Assembly (NCBI GenBank): GCA_963978905.1
Contig: OZ022256.1
Coordinates: 2,463,501 to 2,527,500, forward strand
Direction: 5' to 3'
Length of the DNA stretch: 64,000 nt
Origin: Trichostrongylus colubriformis
Lineage: Eukaryota; Nematoda; Chromadorea; Rhabditida; Trichostrongylidae
A model generated the notes under the pieces. That model searched no databases. It saw only the letters and a program-made list of their open reading frames with translations, and was not told where the DNA came from. Made by a program: the position numbers and the translations under genes. Below are positions 22,330 through 32,343 of the stretch, piece after piece; the stretch's first letter is position 1; each line of letters opens with the position of its first letter.

Positions 22330-22470
22330 AAAGTTTATTCCAAAAGACTCAAAACAGCTTTCACAAAATCGGATGCAAAAAAAGGTTGCAAAAGAAATTT
22401 GAGCCTTATAGGCAAGCTTCCGGCGCCAGCGCCTTTATCAAGCCTGAAAATGTACAATAGATGTTGTTTG
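22330..22470 (-). repeat. PLE-type terminal repeat fragment
   Basis: On the minus strand it has a hammerhead-like core followed by TTGAGTCTTTTGGAATAAAC. The same order occurs in the repeats at 31255, 31615 and 55505. Confidence 0.55.
22410..22445 (-). ncRNA. Hammerhead-ribozyme-like motif 3 (U3/A8 subfamily)
   Basis: Minus strand: stem I AGGC/GCCT, core TTGATAA, stem II GGCGC/GCGCC with a TG loop, GGAA in place of GAAA, then GCTT. AGCT would be a self-complementary stem III and CUU an allowed NUH triplet. The core has U and A at positions 3 and 8, where the standard motif has C and G. Confidence 0.4.
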
Positions 22471-22508
22471 TAGGCTCTGTTTGAGAGTCTACAGTCGTAT
22501 TTGTACTT

Positions 22509-22936
22509 AAAGGAATCGTCCACGGAAAATGAGTTTTTGTGTTACCCATGTATTTATGTTGTATTTGTCTAATGTTGGTCTCATGCAAAATTTCACGCGA
22601 AAAAATGTGAATCTGGCTGAGATACAGCACCACAAAGTGCGGTCCCAGTGGGCGGGGCCTCCGTGTAAAAGCCTCGTCCCGTCTTCCGCCGCCGTTCGGA
22701 ACGGAGAGTAGGACTGTTTACGTAACCTTCTGTTTCTACAATGCGTCTCCGACCACGGCGAACGCGGTACGAGGCTTTTACACGGAGGCCCCGCCCACTG
22801 GGACCTCACTTTGTGGTGCTGTATCTCAGCCAGATTCGCATTTTTCGCGTGAAATTTTGCATGAGGCCAACATTAGGCAAATACAACATAAATACATGGG
22901 TAACACAAAAACTCATTTTCCGTGGACGATTCCTTT
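22509..22936. mobile_element. MITE family A, copy 3 (complete, near-perfect palindrome)
   Basis: Ends AAAGGAATCGTCCACGGAAA and TTTCCGTGGACGATTCCTTT are exact complements. The interior arms (GGGGCCTCCGTGTAAAAGCC and GGCTTTTACACGGAGGCCCC) also match exactly. This is the least decayed copy of the family in the window. Confidence 0.9.
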
Positions 22937-23530
22937 AAGCAACTTACTGCTGCCACAGGACCACTGTACTTACCACCACAGTGGGTGCTATGACTGTGAT
23001 GATATTTGATATCACTCAGTCATAGTATACTGTAGCGACTAGCAGACAGAACAAAAACGAACCTATTCACCAATTCACTGACATTTTGTGTAACAACATG
23101 CAGCCAACATATTGAACATTATCTTCACCCAGTAAGATTCCAGTCAGAGGCCTCTTCATTATCCGAACGTATGTTTCACACCAGTTTTTCCATCGAAATC
23201 TTCTTGGCTTTTCTCCAAGACCATCATCAGCCATTCCAGATTAGGATGGCTAGCTTGACAGGTCATGCGCATCAAAGACTACCGTAGGAGGTCAATGGAA
23301 TAAACCGCTGCAGTACGATGGACACTTTTTCAGGGCTATGGAGTCGAGAAAATTGCGCCGACAATACTTTTGAAGAACTTCGACCTACCTTACACTTTAG
23401 AGGAAAGTCCCAGCACTTTGGGCTCAGCACTTATTGCTTCTAAAGTACATATCACTGGGAAATCGCTTTAGTATGTATAGCAGTGTGTACTTAAGTTCAC
23501 GTCTTGTCATTTTTACATGTATCGACGACC
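22937..23530. other. No gene recognised
   Basis: Nothing is recognised in this stretch. Confidence 0.4.
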
Positions 23531-23850
23531 CAGTAGCTTCTCATCATTGACTCACGAAATATTACTGGAACCCGTTTGTCGACATACGGACATGTTTCGA
23601 TTATGCATGAGTTCAAGATATTCTGCTAGATGTTCGTGACAAGTAGCTCCTCAACACTGACCCACAAAATATTACTAGAACCCGTTTGCTGACATACGGA
23701 CATGCTTCGATTATGCATGAGTTCAAGATATTCTGCTAGATGTTCGTGACAAGTAGCTCCTCATCGCTGACCCACAAAATACCGTTTGCCGACAAACTGA
23801 CATGTTTTCATTTTGCATGGGCACAAGATATCCTGCTAGATGTTCGTGAC
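23531..23850 (+). repeat. Tandem repeat, three units of about 110 bp
   Basis: Units span 23531-23640, 23641-23750 and 23751-23850 (the last is 100 bp). Each ends TTCTGCTAGATGTTCGTGAC or a one-base variant and begins (A/C)AGTAGCT(C/T)CTCA. Units 1 and 2 are most similar; unit 3 has a 10-bp deletion and more changes. Confidence 0.9.
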
Positions 23851-24379
23851 ATTCGGATAGCTGAGGCTGTGGGGAATTTTTTGGTACAACAGAAGGATTG
23901 TGAGGTGGGTAAATTCGATGCAGCGTATGGTTTCATGTCCCACTGGATAACATTTTGCTATTATGAAGATATTAAGATCTCCACTATAGTAACCACCCTC
24001 TTTCTACTGAGCAACAGAAGTTAGATAAATAGAAGCATTCGCATAGCAACAACTCAGGCAACCGTAGTTTGAAGGCGTCCTGTATATTGAATCGTCAGGG
24101 CGTTAATGTCACGCCCTACAAAAGCATGCCCTACTGTTCAACACACACTCCCTTACGTAGCACCTCCATTCACCGTCCCGCGGTTTTCAGCTTTGAATAT
24201 CACAGAGGGAGCTCTCGGGTAAGGACTCCACTAAAAAGGCAAGGAGTTCAAATCAACCTTTCTAATCAGGGGGCAAGGAGCGAAGAGACTAGGGGAGAGC
24301 GTGAATGTTTGTAAAGAATAGTATTGCAAATTTCTGGTCTCACATTGATCAGTGGATCGAAGATAGCCCATAGAATGTT
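23851..24379. other. No gene recognised
   Basis: Open frames here (23740-24024, 24069-24314) have no recognisable motif; the first starts inside the tandem repeat. Confidence 0.4.
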
Positions 24380-24870
24380 AAGAAGAGGTGGGACAGCCGC
24401 AGCTCGTCTCGTCTAATGACCGACAGTGGACTCTGTCAGACTTAGTGTCGGTCGTTCGTTCCTTTTGTCCACCTCCGTATAATCGTTACTCCGCGATGTC
24501 GCGCGTCTGGCTCAGTGCCTACAGGAGTCGCAGGTGCTGAAGCTTAGTGCATAGAGTCTTTGGGTGTGCGTCGAGGTTTTACAGAGCCCCGAATGTGGGG
24601 TCTTGTTTGGGGAGTGAGAATTCGCGAACGCTCGGAACCTCCGCTCCGACTCGTAGCTGCACCGATTGGTTTTGCTGGAGTCAGTTACACTTCGGTGTTC
24701 TCGTGTATTTTTTGTTCGAGTTGTTTGTCCGTAGTTAATTGTTCGCTGTGGCGTAGCGTCATTTGCTAGCTGCCCGAAAAGTGGTGGGGGTTGAACCCTT
24801 ACCTCTCTTAACACACCTTTCCCCTCTGTATACTCTACCGATCAGCATCACACGTGTAAAGTGATAATGG
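24380..24870. other. GC-balanced unexplained segment
   Basis: Base composition is close to 50 percent GC, unlike the AT-rich flanks, and frames are open on both strands. It could be the 5' untranslated region of a retroelement or part of another repeat; I could not identify it. Confidence 0.3.
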
Positions 24871-25170
24871 CTAGTCAACGCACCATTCAAAACATCCAAT
24901 CTCGGCGGTGCACAGAATAACTCTTTGCCTGAAAAACATGTAAGGGCCATCATAGGGGCCAGTGGGTGAGGCGCACGCCAACCCGCTAGTCGCAGCGTAT
25001 GAAACGCTATAGTACATCGCGCAGTCGCAAACTAGTCGCCGCAAGTTACCATAGGCATCAATAGCACAAGCGATCAATACATCCCTGGCATCCACATGAC
25101 CATATGTAAGTGTCTCATCCCCCTTCCGATGTTTTGATTGAATACAGCATCCTCGCGACAATATTCGCAT
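24871..25170 (-). CDS. Unrecognised open frame, possible exon remnant
   Basis: The minus strand stays open for about 99 codons with balanced composition. It reads for example DARDVLIACAIDAYGNLRRL and later GLACASPTGPYDGPY. A TGTTTTTCAG acceptor lies near 24930, followed by another open minus frame to 24759. I do not recognise the family and cannot build a consistent gene. It may be a fragment of an unknown retroelement or transposase, or chance. Confidence 0.2.
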   Translation of the reverse strand: MRILSRGCCIQSKHRKGDETLTYGHVDARDVLIACAIDAYGNLRRLVCDCAMYYSVSYAATSGLACASPTGPYDGPYMFFRQRVILCTAEIGCFEWCVD

Positions 25171-25310
25171 CGCGGATTGCAGTGAAAATCACCAGTTATT
25201 AAGAGGCAATAATACTAGTAATTCAGAGTCGATGTTGTACTAATTAGGGACAAATTGTTGAATGTAGATATGGTTTTATATGTCTTACGTGTCAATGTCG
25301 TATCACAGAT

Positions 25311-25360
25311 GTTAGATGCTAGTAAACAGATAATGGCTACCGTACCTCAAATCCCACAGA
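25311..25360 (+). repeat. 50-bp patch duplicated at 27451-27500
   Basis: Begins GTTAGATGCTAGTAAACAGA and ends CGTACCTCAAATCCC plus five bases. The copy 2.1 kb away differs at two positions. The flanks are unrelated. Confidence 0.85.
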
Positions 25361-25489
25361 TCTCACATGTTTTATCCATGAAAGCTAATTTTACTGCTCA
25401 TCTTTCATGTAATGCATGTTGGTGTTAAACCTTCAAGTGTTGCCCTTCCCCCCGGCTCAAAGTATTAGCGTAGCAATTTATAGTCCATT

Positions 25490-25710
25490 CATCGCTTCAA
25501 TTTAATTTCTAGTGGAAATTTCGTGTCACTTGGCTCCGTACTCAAAGTTCTGCTGGACAGTGTCATGCCGGAGCACAGTTTTCTCCTTTGCTCATGCTCT
25601 GGAGAAGGTGATCCCGGCGAAACATAAGCCTTCGGAAGTGCTTCAACGACCTTTTGGAGAATTCGATAATAGATGAAGTTTAACATCGGAGTCTTGCACA
25701 GGTTTATTCA
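25490..25710 (+). repeat. PLE-type terminal repeat fragment
   Basis: It contains a hammerhead-like core at 25595-25630. The sequence after it (CGACCTTTTGGAGAATTCGA) is laid out like the region downstream of the core in the other terminal repeats. Confidence 0.45.
25595..25630 (+). ncRNA. Hammerhead-ribozyme-like motif 4
   Basis: Stem I TGCT/AGCC (GCU/AGC pair), core CTGGAGA (A6 replaced by G), extra A, stem II around GGTGATCCC, GAAA, then CATA. The order and spacing match motif 8 in the PLE; the core change makes activity unlikely. Confidence 0.35.
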
Positions 25711-26190
25711 AAACGCACCTAGAGGCCATTTATTTGCTTCGCTCACGATCAGTCTATCGTACATCGACTAAAATTCTCAAAAAGATCGCTCTCCCTCTCC
25801 CTCCATGATGGTTTACGGCACTTCGGCTCCTAGTGGACTGAGCTCGACTACTAGTAGAATGGGCTGTCTAAAGAACCCGGGGCTCATTATACTTATGCAA
25901 ACCTCTTCTGACGTACCTTCAAAACGTGGGCAGTGTTTCTGCAGCAAATAGACACAAATTAGCATCTTAACAGCTTTGCTCCATGCAAATAGAAAGCTTA
26001 TCTCAAAACCTTTACTAGGAAATCTGGGCACTGAACGTTTAGTGTACGCAACGTGAACGTTTTGATTAGCATCTGAAAAGAAGTAAGCCTCGTCACTATT
26101 CAACTTTTCAATTTATCATTACCATATTAGGAGTACTACAGACACTTTTCAGAATGAGATGGATGTACTTAAGCGCGTCAGTATATGTAG
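25711..26190. other. No gene recognised
   Basis: Nothing is recognised in this stretch. Confidence 0.4.
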
Positions 26191-26270
26191 CGTTTCCGGC
26201 AGGGTGGCACAAGGAGAGACGAAGAGACACGCAGCCATGCCTTGCTGTTCCCTCAAAGTATGAACACGGG
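26191..26270. mobile_element. MITE family C fragment
   Basis: Carries GGCAGGGTGGCACAAGGAGA and ends AAAGTATGAACACGGG, the right end of family C. The left half is missing. Confidence 0.5.
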
Positions 26271-27668
26271 TGAAAAATTCTCAGATGCTATGGCATGTAC
26301 TCAGTCCAGAGGAGAACGTGTCTGTCAGTCATATACAGCAGTTACGAACGCAATGGATAGTTCCTCAAGTTATCACCCTATCAATTCTAACTTTGAACCA
26401 TGGATACCGATTGACAAGAAAGTAGTGAAAAGTGGGGCTCTCACTGCTACGCTAACGAGAAAACGAGAAGGGGCAAGAGGGATTGATGGATGTTCTACAG
26501 TAATATGCCTTCATATGAACAGCATAACAGTATATATACAAGTATCCATCTTGTGAAGCCAATGTCAGTGATACCTTTGCTACATAGGCATGATCCTAAG
26601 AATTCAGGCTCAAGTTACCAATGTACAGCCCCACATTTTCAAGCTCAGCTTAGACTTCCTTCACCTTTACATTTCTTTTGTATTTCGAAAAAATGGACAT
26701 TCTGTTTCACAGAAATGTTTCGCCTTCACGGGTTCCGAATATAATAAGAATATGGGAGGATGATCAAAGGCATCCGTGGTCTTACCGAACAATGCCAAGG
26801 TCAATTAAGTTTCGTACATGTAGCGAGTGTCACTATTCAAAATTGAGCAAGTTTCCACTCCTTGTAGTATGGCTTGGCAGTTACTACGAATTGGGTCTTC
26901 TAACGTCTCACCCATGAGCTCTGCAGTATACCTATCATAATAATAGCTGATAAACCCTCAAAGACTATAGACCCACCCTCCTTACACCCTAAACAATATC
27001 GAATAAGTCTCACGAAACAACTACTTCTCTGCTTATTCCCGAAGTAGGGATTTGTCGTCTCCTTGCACGATATAATGCGCTTACGATACTACTGTGAGTC
27101 AATCAGACTGCAGAAACATAGAAGTGATTAATTACACTCGGTGAGAGGCTGCGTCAGAGACATGCCGTCATCTCGAATAGCAGATCAAAGAATGACCTCT
27201 TGTAGTGCCGAAATATGGTCGTTAACTTCGTTCTGGGATGCTCCACGCTCTCGGCTTCCGAAGGACTGCATCTTTTGCTCGTATTTATAGGCAACAACAA
27301 TGCCAGACCCAAATCTCACATGATTTGAATGTATAGAGAATGCACCAGGAACTAAGCATCCATGCAGGTTTGTGTAATCAGAAGAAGTCGAGACATGAGT
27401 TATTCGAAGTAATAGGACATAATCTCACTAGAACGCCTATACCACTTATTGTTAGATGCTAGTAAATAGATAATGGCTACCGTACCTCAAATCCCATAGA
27501 CTATTCGAAGCCGCCACAAGCTGTTGTTTTCGGTGAGGTTCGGTTCAAAATACTGAATGGAACGTGAACCTTATACGGGGTGCAAGCTCCGCGGGATTGA
27601 CAGGCATTCTTCCTACTATCAAATCGGATCTCTCGCCTGAATCGTTTGAATGAGTAAATAGCTTGCCT
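26271..27668. other. No gene recognised; holds the second copy of a 50-bp patch
   Basis: About 1.4 kb without a recognised gene. The duplicated patch lies at 27451-27500. Confidence 0.4.
27451..27500 (+). repeat. 50-bp patch duplicated from 25311-25360
   Basis: Matches at 48 of 50 positions. Direction of copying cannot be decided from the flanks. Confidence 0.85.
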
Positions 27669-28895
27669 TAAGGAATAGTGCCCGGAAAAATGGGTTTTTC
27701 GTTACGCACATATTAGGTTGTGTACAAATTAACTGCGTTTTTTGCAAATCAGTTCTCAACTTACTGTTTTTTTTTTGTGTATTATTATTCAAGGTTTCTA
27801 TTGTTGTACATCATTTTGAAGCTTATCCAAGGTTTGATCTTTTTTGATTTTCATTTGTCCCAAATTTAATTCTTCGGGAATTTCAGGCCGAATGTCTAAG
27901 ATGCTCCCTAAAGAGCATATTCGTGTCATTCTGCTTCATGAGTTCGAATTTGGACGGAAAGCTGTGGGAGCTCATGAGAATATTGTCAAAGCGTGGGGAC
28001 CAGACGTCTCTTCAGTTCGCAGTACTCAACTCTGGTTCCAAAAATTTCGATTCGGAGATGCAAACCTCCAAGATGAGGCAGGTCGAGGTCGGATCCCTGA
28101 ACTTGATGAGGACTGCCTGAAGACACTGGTGGAGTCGAATGCCAGACCTCACGTCTCACGGAAAACGCTCCAGAAGTTGAACGACCTCGGCTATGAAACA
28201 TAGCCTCATCCAGCACACTCACCAGACCTGTCGCCAACTGATTACCATATTTTCAGGCACCTCAACAACTTCATCAAGGGCAGGGTGTGGTGTTCAAGAG
28301 TCAGACGGATGCTGAAACTGCCTTCAACGACTTCATTGCTTCTAGAAGTTCGGATTTCTATCGCAAGGGTATTTATGATCTTGTGAAACGTTGGCAGAAA
28401 TGTATCGATTTAAATGGTGACTATTTTGTTTGATAAAGTTTTGTTTGAGTTGAGTTATGAACGTTTGAAGTTACGCGTCAAAAAACGCAATTCATTTGTA
28501 CACAACCTAATATCTTGCTGTATTGGTGATTGTTTATTAATTGATAAGAGAAATATGCAATAATTCACGCAAGAAAGTGAGAATTTGACTGCGATGCAGT
28601 TCCCCAAAAGGCGAAAGGACGGAGCCTATCAGTAGATGCCCGCCCCGTATTCCGCCGCGGTCGGAAATACAGAGTGAAAACAGAAAACAATCAACCCTCC
28701 CTCTCCGATAGCGGTGGACAACGGGGCGTGACGCCTACCCGGAGGCCCCGCCCCGTCATTCGCCTGTCTGAGAAGCTGTATCTTAGCCGGATTCTCACTT
28801 TTTTATGTGAAATTTTGTATGCAGTCCTTATTATGCAAATACAACGTAAATATACATGTAAGAGAGAAATTCACTTCTCTGTGCATGATTCCTTG
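27669..28895. mobile_element. MITE family A, copy 4, split by a mariner
   Basis: The left end AAGGAATAGTGCCCGGAAAA runs to GTTACGCACATA at 27712. The rest resumes at 28511 and runs through CTGTATCTTAGCCGGATTCT to GTGCATGATTCCTTG at 28895. The interruption is exactly the mariner at 27713-28510. Confidence 0.8.
27713..28510 (+). mobile_element. Non-autonomous mariner (798 bp) nested in a MITE
   Basis: Terminal repeats TTAGGTTGTGTACAAATTAA and the complement ending ACACAACCTAA are flanked by TA on both sides. The inside encodes a rearranged transposase. From 27886 a helix-turn-helix region reads EHIRVILLHEFEFGRK and later WFQKFRFGDANLQDEAGRGR. Around 28135 it jumps directly to the C-terminal catalytic part (ARPHVSRKTLQKLNDLGYE, then a stop, then PHPAHSPDLSPTDYHIF). 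The middle, with the first catalytic Asp and probably the second, is deleted. The ends look usable but the element cannot make an active enzyme. Confidence 0.9.
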
Positions 28896-29099
28896 AAATG
28901 GAACCAGAGACGTGAGTGTTCGGAAAGTCGTTTCGGAAAGTTGCATCCCTCGTTTTCCGAGCTTAAAATGGTTACCTCAACTGCGGAGGCATGCCAGAAG
29001 CACTTTTAATTTCCACGGGCATCTACCTAGGATTTCTCCAACAGAGAATAACAAGATGGTTGGCAAGGACGTTTATGTGGTCAAGCTGTGTCGGAGTTG
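28896..29099. other. No gene recognised
   Basis: Nothing is recognised in this stretch. Confidence 0.35.
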
Positions 29100-29520
29100 A
29101 TAAGGCTGTGCCGATGAGAAGATGCAACCGATTAGGACAGGAACCGAGGCGCGCCGCGCGCGATTCCATCGTGACCCGGCAGCTCGGCGTCGCTTACCGC
29201 GCGCGCGAGGGGGACTGCGTAGCAAGCGACGCGGCGCGGATCGGGGATGACACCAGAGACGACTGAGGCGCGAGATTTATTTTTCGCCTCTGTGCATCTC
29301 TGTATACGTCGGACAACATGCTCCAGCTGGTGCTACTGTAGTTTAAGGCACTCATTGTCGCGTTGTCACTCGAAACCGTTCTGCAATCATCAGTTTGTAC
29401 ACTCGAGTGTATACTTTACCTAAGCCTTACATGAAGGGAATAGGGGCTTCTCCCTCGAGTAAGGCTTGGGCTAAAAACCTAGGCAAAAATAGGGCCCAGC
29501 ACCGAATCTAGTAGAGTACC
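29100..29520. repeat. GC-rich block plus inverted relative of 13035-13125
   Basis: 29130-29260 is the most GC-rich stretch in the window, with runs such as GAGGCGCGCCGCGCGCGATT. The following part (TTTGTACACTCGAGTGTATA near 29393, AACCTAGGCAAAAATAGGGC near 29476) is an inverted relative of 13035-13125. It may be the end of an unidentified repeat. Confidence 0.4.
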
Positions 29521-30229
29521 CAACCAACTACATTAGCACCCTTCATTTTTTCTATGAAACATTGTTTCATTTCTCTAGTGTTTCATTACGTGTGGCCGTG
29601 ATTGACTCCATCCTTTACATGCTTCAATTGCATTGAGTGTGGTAAATCAAGCACAGACCAGGTCAGCTCCCCAATCTTTTGTAGTATTGACATGCTTAAT
29701 GATCACAGAGACCATAAACCTTTGTTTTGCAGGACATGAAGTGAAGCAGTGAAGATGACGATCTTCCAGTAAAGGAGCCCAATTCATGAGATAACAAAAA
29801 GAATATCAACAAAGGAATAAGGTAATTAACATAATAAAAGAGATGAGCTGAATCCACTCGACGTTATCGATTTCCCTCCTTCTAGGATCCAAACCCCGTT
29901 TCCTACCAGCTCCGCGGCGACGGTGCTACGACGCATGCTCCGCCCACTGGCGCGGCATCTCAGCCACGGTCACGATCAGATACACACATCATTTGGAAAA
30001 AATTTTCCTTATCTGCAAAAGTTGATGCTCAGTTTTTGAGTATGTTAGAATGGGGCCGACATTCAGGCGGGCGAAGAGCTAGGTCCAGCCGACAATAAAA
30101 CGGTAATTAATTAAAACACTATATATTTCTTCAGGGGAATCAACCAATCATGTGTCCCGTAAGTAGCCCAGATGTTCCCTGTAATTTCCATTTTTTGATT
30201 GATCAAGAAGTTGCCTCGTTCTTCTCTAA
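29521..30229. other. No gene recognised
   Basis: A decayed left arm of MITE family A may lie near 29890-29980 (CTCCGCCCACTGG), but it is too diverged to be sure. Confidence 0.3.
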
Positions 30230-30450
30230 ATTCCGCAGTCACATAATGTGAATAGAAGTTACATAAACAGCCCTACTCTTCGCGTTGGGCCGCGGCGAAC
30301 GACGGGGCACCATTTAATCGTAGACCCCGCCCTCTGTGCCGCCACTTCTAGGAGCTTTATCGTAGCCGGATTCTCACTTTTTCGCGTGAAACTTTGCATG
30401 CGGCTCTAGTTAGGCGAATACAGCATAATTATATGGTTTACAGAGGAACC
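30230..30450. mobile_element. MITE family A, right-half copy 5
   Basis: Contains CGTAGCCGGATTCTCACTTT, TTCGCGTGAAACTTTGCATG and TTAGGCGAATACAGCATAAT, as in the right arm of the family. The terminal consensus is decayed (TTTACAGAGGAACCAC). Confidence 0.6.
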
Positions 30451-31225
30451 ACAGCAATGAAGGTCATACCACTGAGATAGTATGAACGCTTCACAGTAAC
30501 TACGACTTAGAAGGTGTAGCTCCATCATGCATGATTATTAATGCTGCAAACGGATGGCACGGTGCTATATTTGGAACGACTGTTCTTTGCGCGATGCCTT
30601 GAAGCGTAATGCTCTCGGTCACTTTTCTGCTTCTGCAAGCACAAATAACACATTAAGGTGGAGTACGTGTGAATAGGTGTAATCAAAAATAAACCTCTTC
30701 TCCGTCACATGCTGAATGGCCTTCAACGGCGCCCCCCCACCCCCTCCCTCCAACGCATAGATTTTTCCGCAGAGTCATAGCTAATTGGTGCGATCCATGC
30801 AAGTCAGGTGCTAAAGCGCAAGAAGTGTAAAATAATGCGACCGCTCTGTCCACGAGACTTGCAAAGAATCTCTTTAGCCTACTGAATGACCTTGAGTTAT
30901 AAAGGTGAAAATGTAGTCACTTCGATTCCTGCACTTCTCAAAAGTCGTTTCTCTTCGGAAAACTGTCAAGGATATCGTCTGAGTCGATTTCTACATTCTT
31001 ACTTATAGAGTACAAAAACGAGAGCTACACATTTAACATTTGACATTTAACAACTGATATGATGGCTTTGCTGGCGCTAACATTGCGCGTATCACATGGA
31101 AGGCTGAAAAAAAGGCACTTGAGATAGTTAGATCAAAGATTGAGTTTATCTTGCAACATTATCGCATTATATGATGCAAGCAGTATTGGAGTCAGCAAAG
31201 CAGGTATATAAACAAGTAAATGAAC
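30451..31225. other. No gene recognised
   Basis: Nothing is recognised in this stretch. Confidence 0.4.
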
Positions 31226-31336
31226 AAAAAGCAATTGAGGTTCTAAATGTGTGGAGAACGATTTGAGGCTCCAGAATTTTATTATCAAAAGGCTCAAAAG
31301 TTTCACAGAAGAATGCGAAATGATTTTTGAGTCTAA

Positions 31337-31372
31337 GGGCGAGCTTTTCACGCCTAACACTTTCTCAAGCCT
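31337..31372 (-). ncRNA. Hammerhead-ribozyme-like motif 5 (U3/A8 subfamily)
   Basis: Minus strand: stem I AGGC/GCCC, core TTGAGAA, a decayed stem II (GTGTTAGGCGT), GAAA, then AGCTC. Stem II has lost pairs seen in its partner at 31635. Confidence 0.35.
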
Positions 31373-31634
31373 GAAATTAAGCAATTTATTTTATTTTATA
31401 TAGCAGCTGTTTAAGAAATGAGTCAGCAGATTTATATCTGACTGACTCGCTGCTGCAACCTACCCTATCCTACCCGGTTGCTGGAGCAGAAATGGTTGAC
31501 CCACCCTGACCTAACCCTTAAATAGCGTTGACGTGCTATGACTATGGTGATATCACATATCACATATAAATATAAATCTGCTGACTCAGCTCTTAAACAG
31601 CTGCAATGTAAAATAAAATAAATTGCTCAATTTC

Positions 31635-31671
31635 AGGTTTGTGAAAGGCGCTGGGCGCCGAAAGCTCGCCT
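31635..31671 (+). ncRNA. Hammerhead-ribozyme-like motif 6 (U3/A8 subfamily)
   Basis: Stem I AGGT/GCCT, core TTGTGAA (A6 replaced by T), stem II GGCGC/GCGCC perfectly paired, GAAA, then GCTC with the self-complementary AGCT. Confidence 0.4.
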
Positions 31672-31785
31672 TCAGGCCCAAAATCATTTCGCACTCTTTG
31701 TGAAACTTTTGAGTCTTTTGATAATAAAATTTTGGAGCCTCAAATCGTTTCTCACACATTTAGATTGGCATGAGGCTTCGGGACA

Positions 31786-32169
31786 GAACAATACTCAGAG
31801 AATTGAGGTTCCGTTATTTCTACAGAAAGATCAAGGGTTGCTAATATGTCAAATGGTTGAATGCTTGAGAGTTTTATTTTTGAAACAACAGAATGGTCCA
31901 AGTACTTCTGAGTAATGGATATATTCATTAATTGAAAAGAGAATTTTTATAAGTAATATGGTCAGGTGCATTTATGAGAATAATTGTGTCTTTTGTAAAC
32001 TTCCTTCTAATGTTAATCTCAAAACGTAAGAAAATTGGTAAGTTTATGCAAAAATTTGAACATGCTTATTCATACCTACTGCATTTTTCTCTATTTATAG
32101 TTCAACGTATTCCATTCTTTCCTCACCCATTCTTTTTCACTATCACTACACTATTTCAATATTTTTTTG
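31786..32169. other. No gene recognised
   Basis: Nothing is recognised in this stretch. Confidence 0.4.
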
Positions 32170-32343
32170 ACCGCGTTCGTACTTTGCATCGGCAGAGCGT
32201 GACTGTGTTCACAGGCAGCGAGGCAGAGTGGCATGAGGGAGATACAGAGGCGACGCAGGCAATGAGACACTTTGGCACGAGGATGACGCAGAGGCACGCA
32301 GCCACGCCCTCTCGCCAGCACCACTAAGTATAAGCGCGGCCCT
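32170..32343 (+). mobile_element. MITE family C, copy 5 (outer end of left foldback arm)
   Basis: Starts GACCGCGTTCGTACTTTGCA and ends ACTAAGTATAAGCGCGGCCC, inverted repeats typical of the family. Confidence 0.7.

Larger units (their letters stand above)
31226..31785. repeat. Inverted pair of PLE-type terminal repeats around a short spacer
   Basis: The left arm (about 31226-31430) and right arm (about 31575-31785) are inverted copies. Landmarks are CAGCAGATTTATAT near 31425 against ATATAAATCTGCTGA near 31565, a hammerhead-like core in each, and TTGAGTCTTTTGATAATAAA at 31710 against its complement near 31275. The spacer includes a short palindrome near 31548-31560. No coding sequence remains. 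Confidence 0.75.

Noticed and set aside
23531..23850. CRISPR-like array
   Set aside because: Units are contiguous 110-bp tandem copies without distinct spacers, and the DNA is eukaryotic.
24225..24275. tRNA-like AGGAGTTCAAATCAACC
   Set aside because: Only a B-box resemblance; no D arm or acceptor stem.
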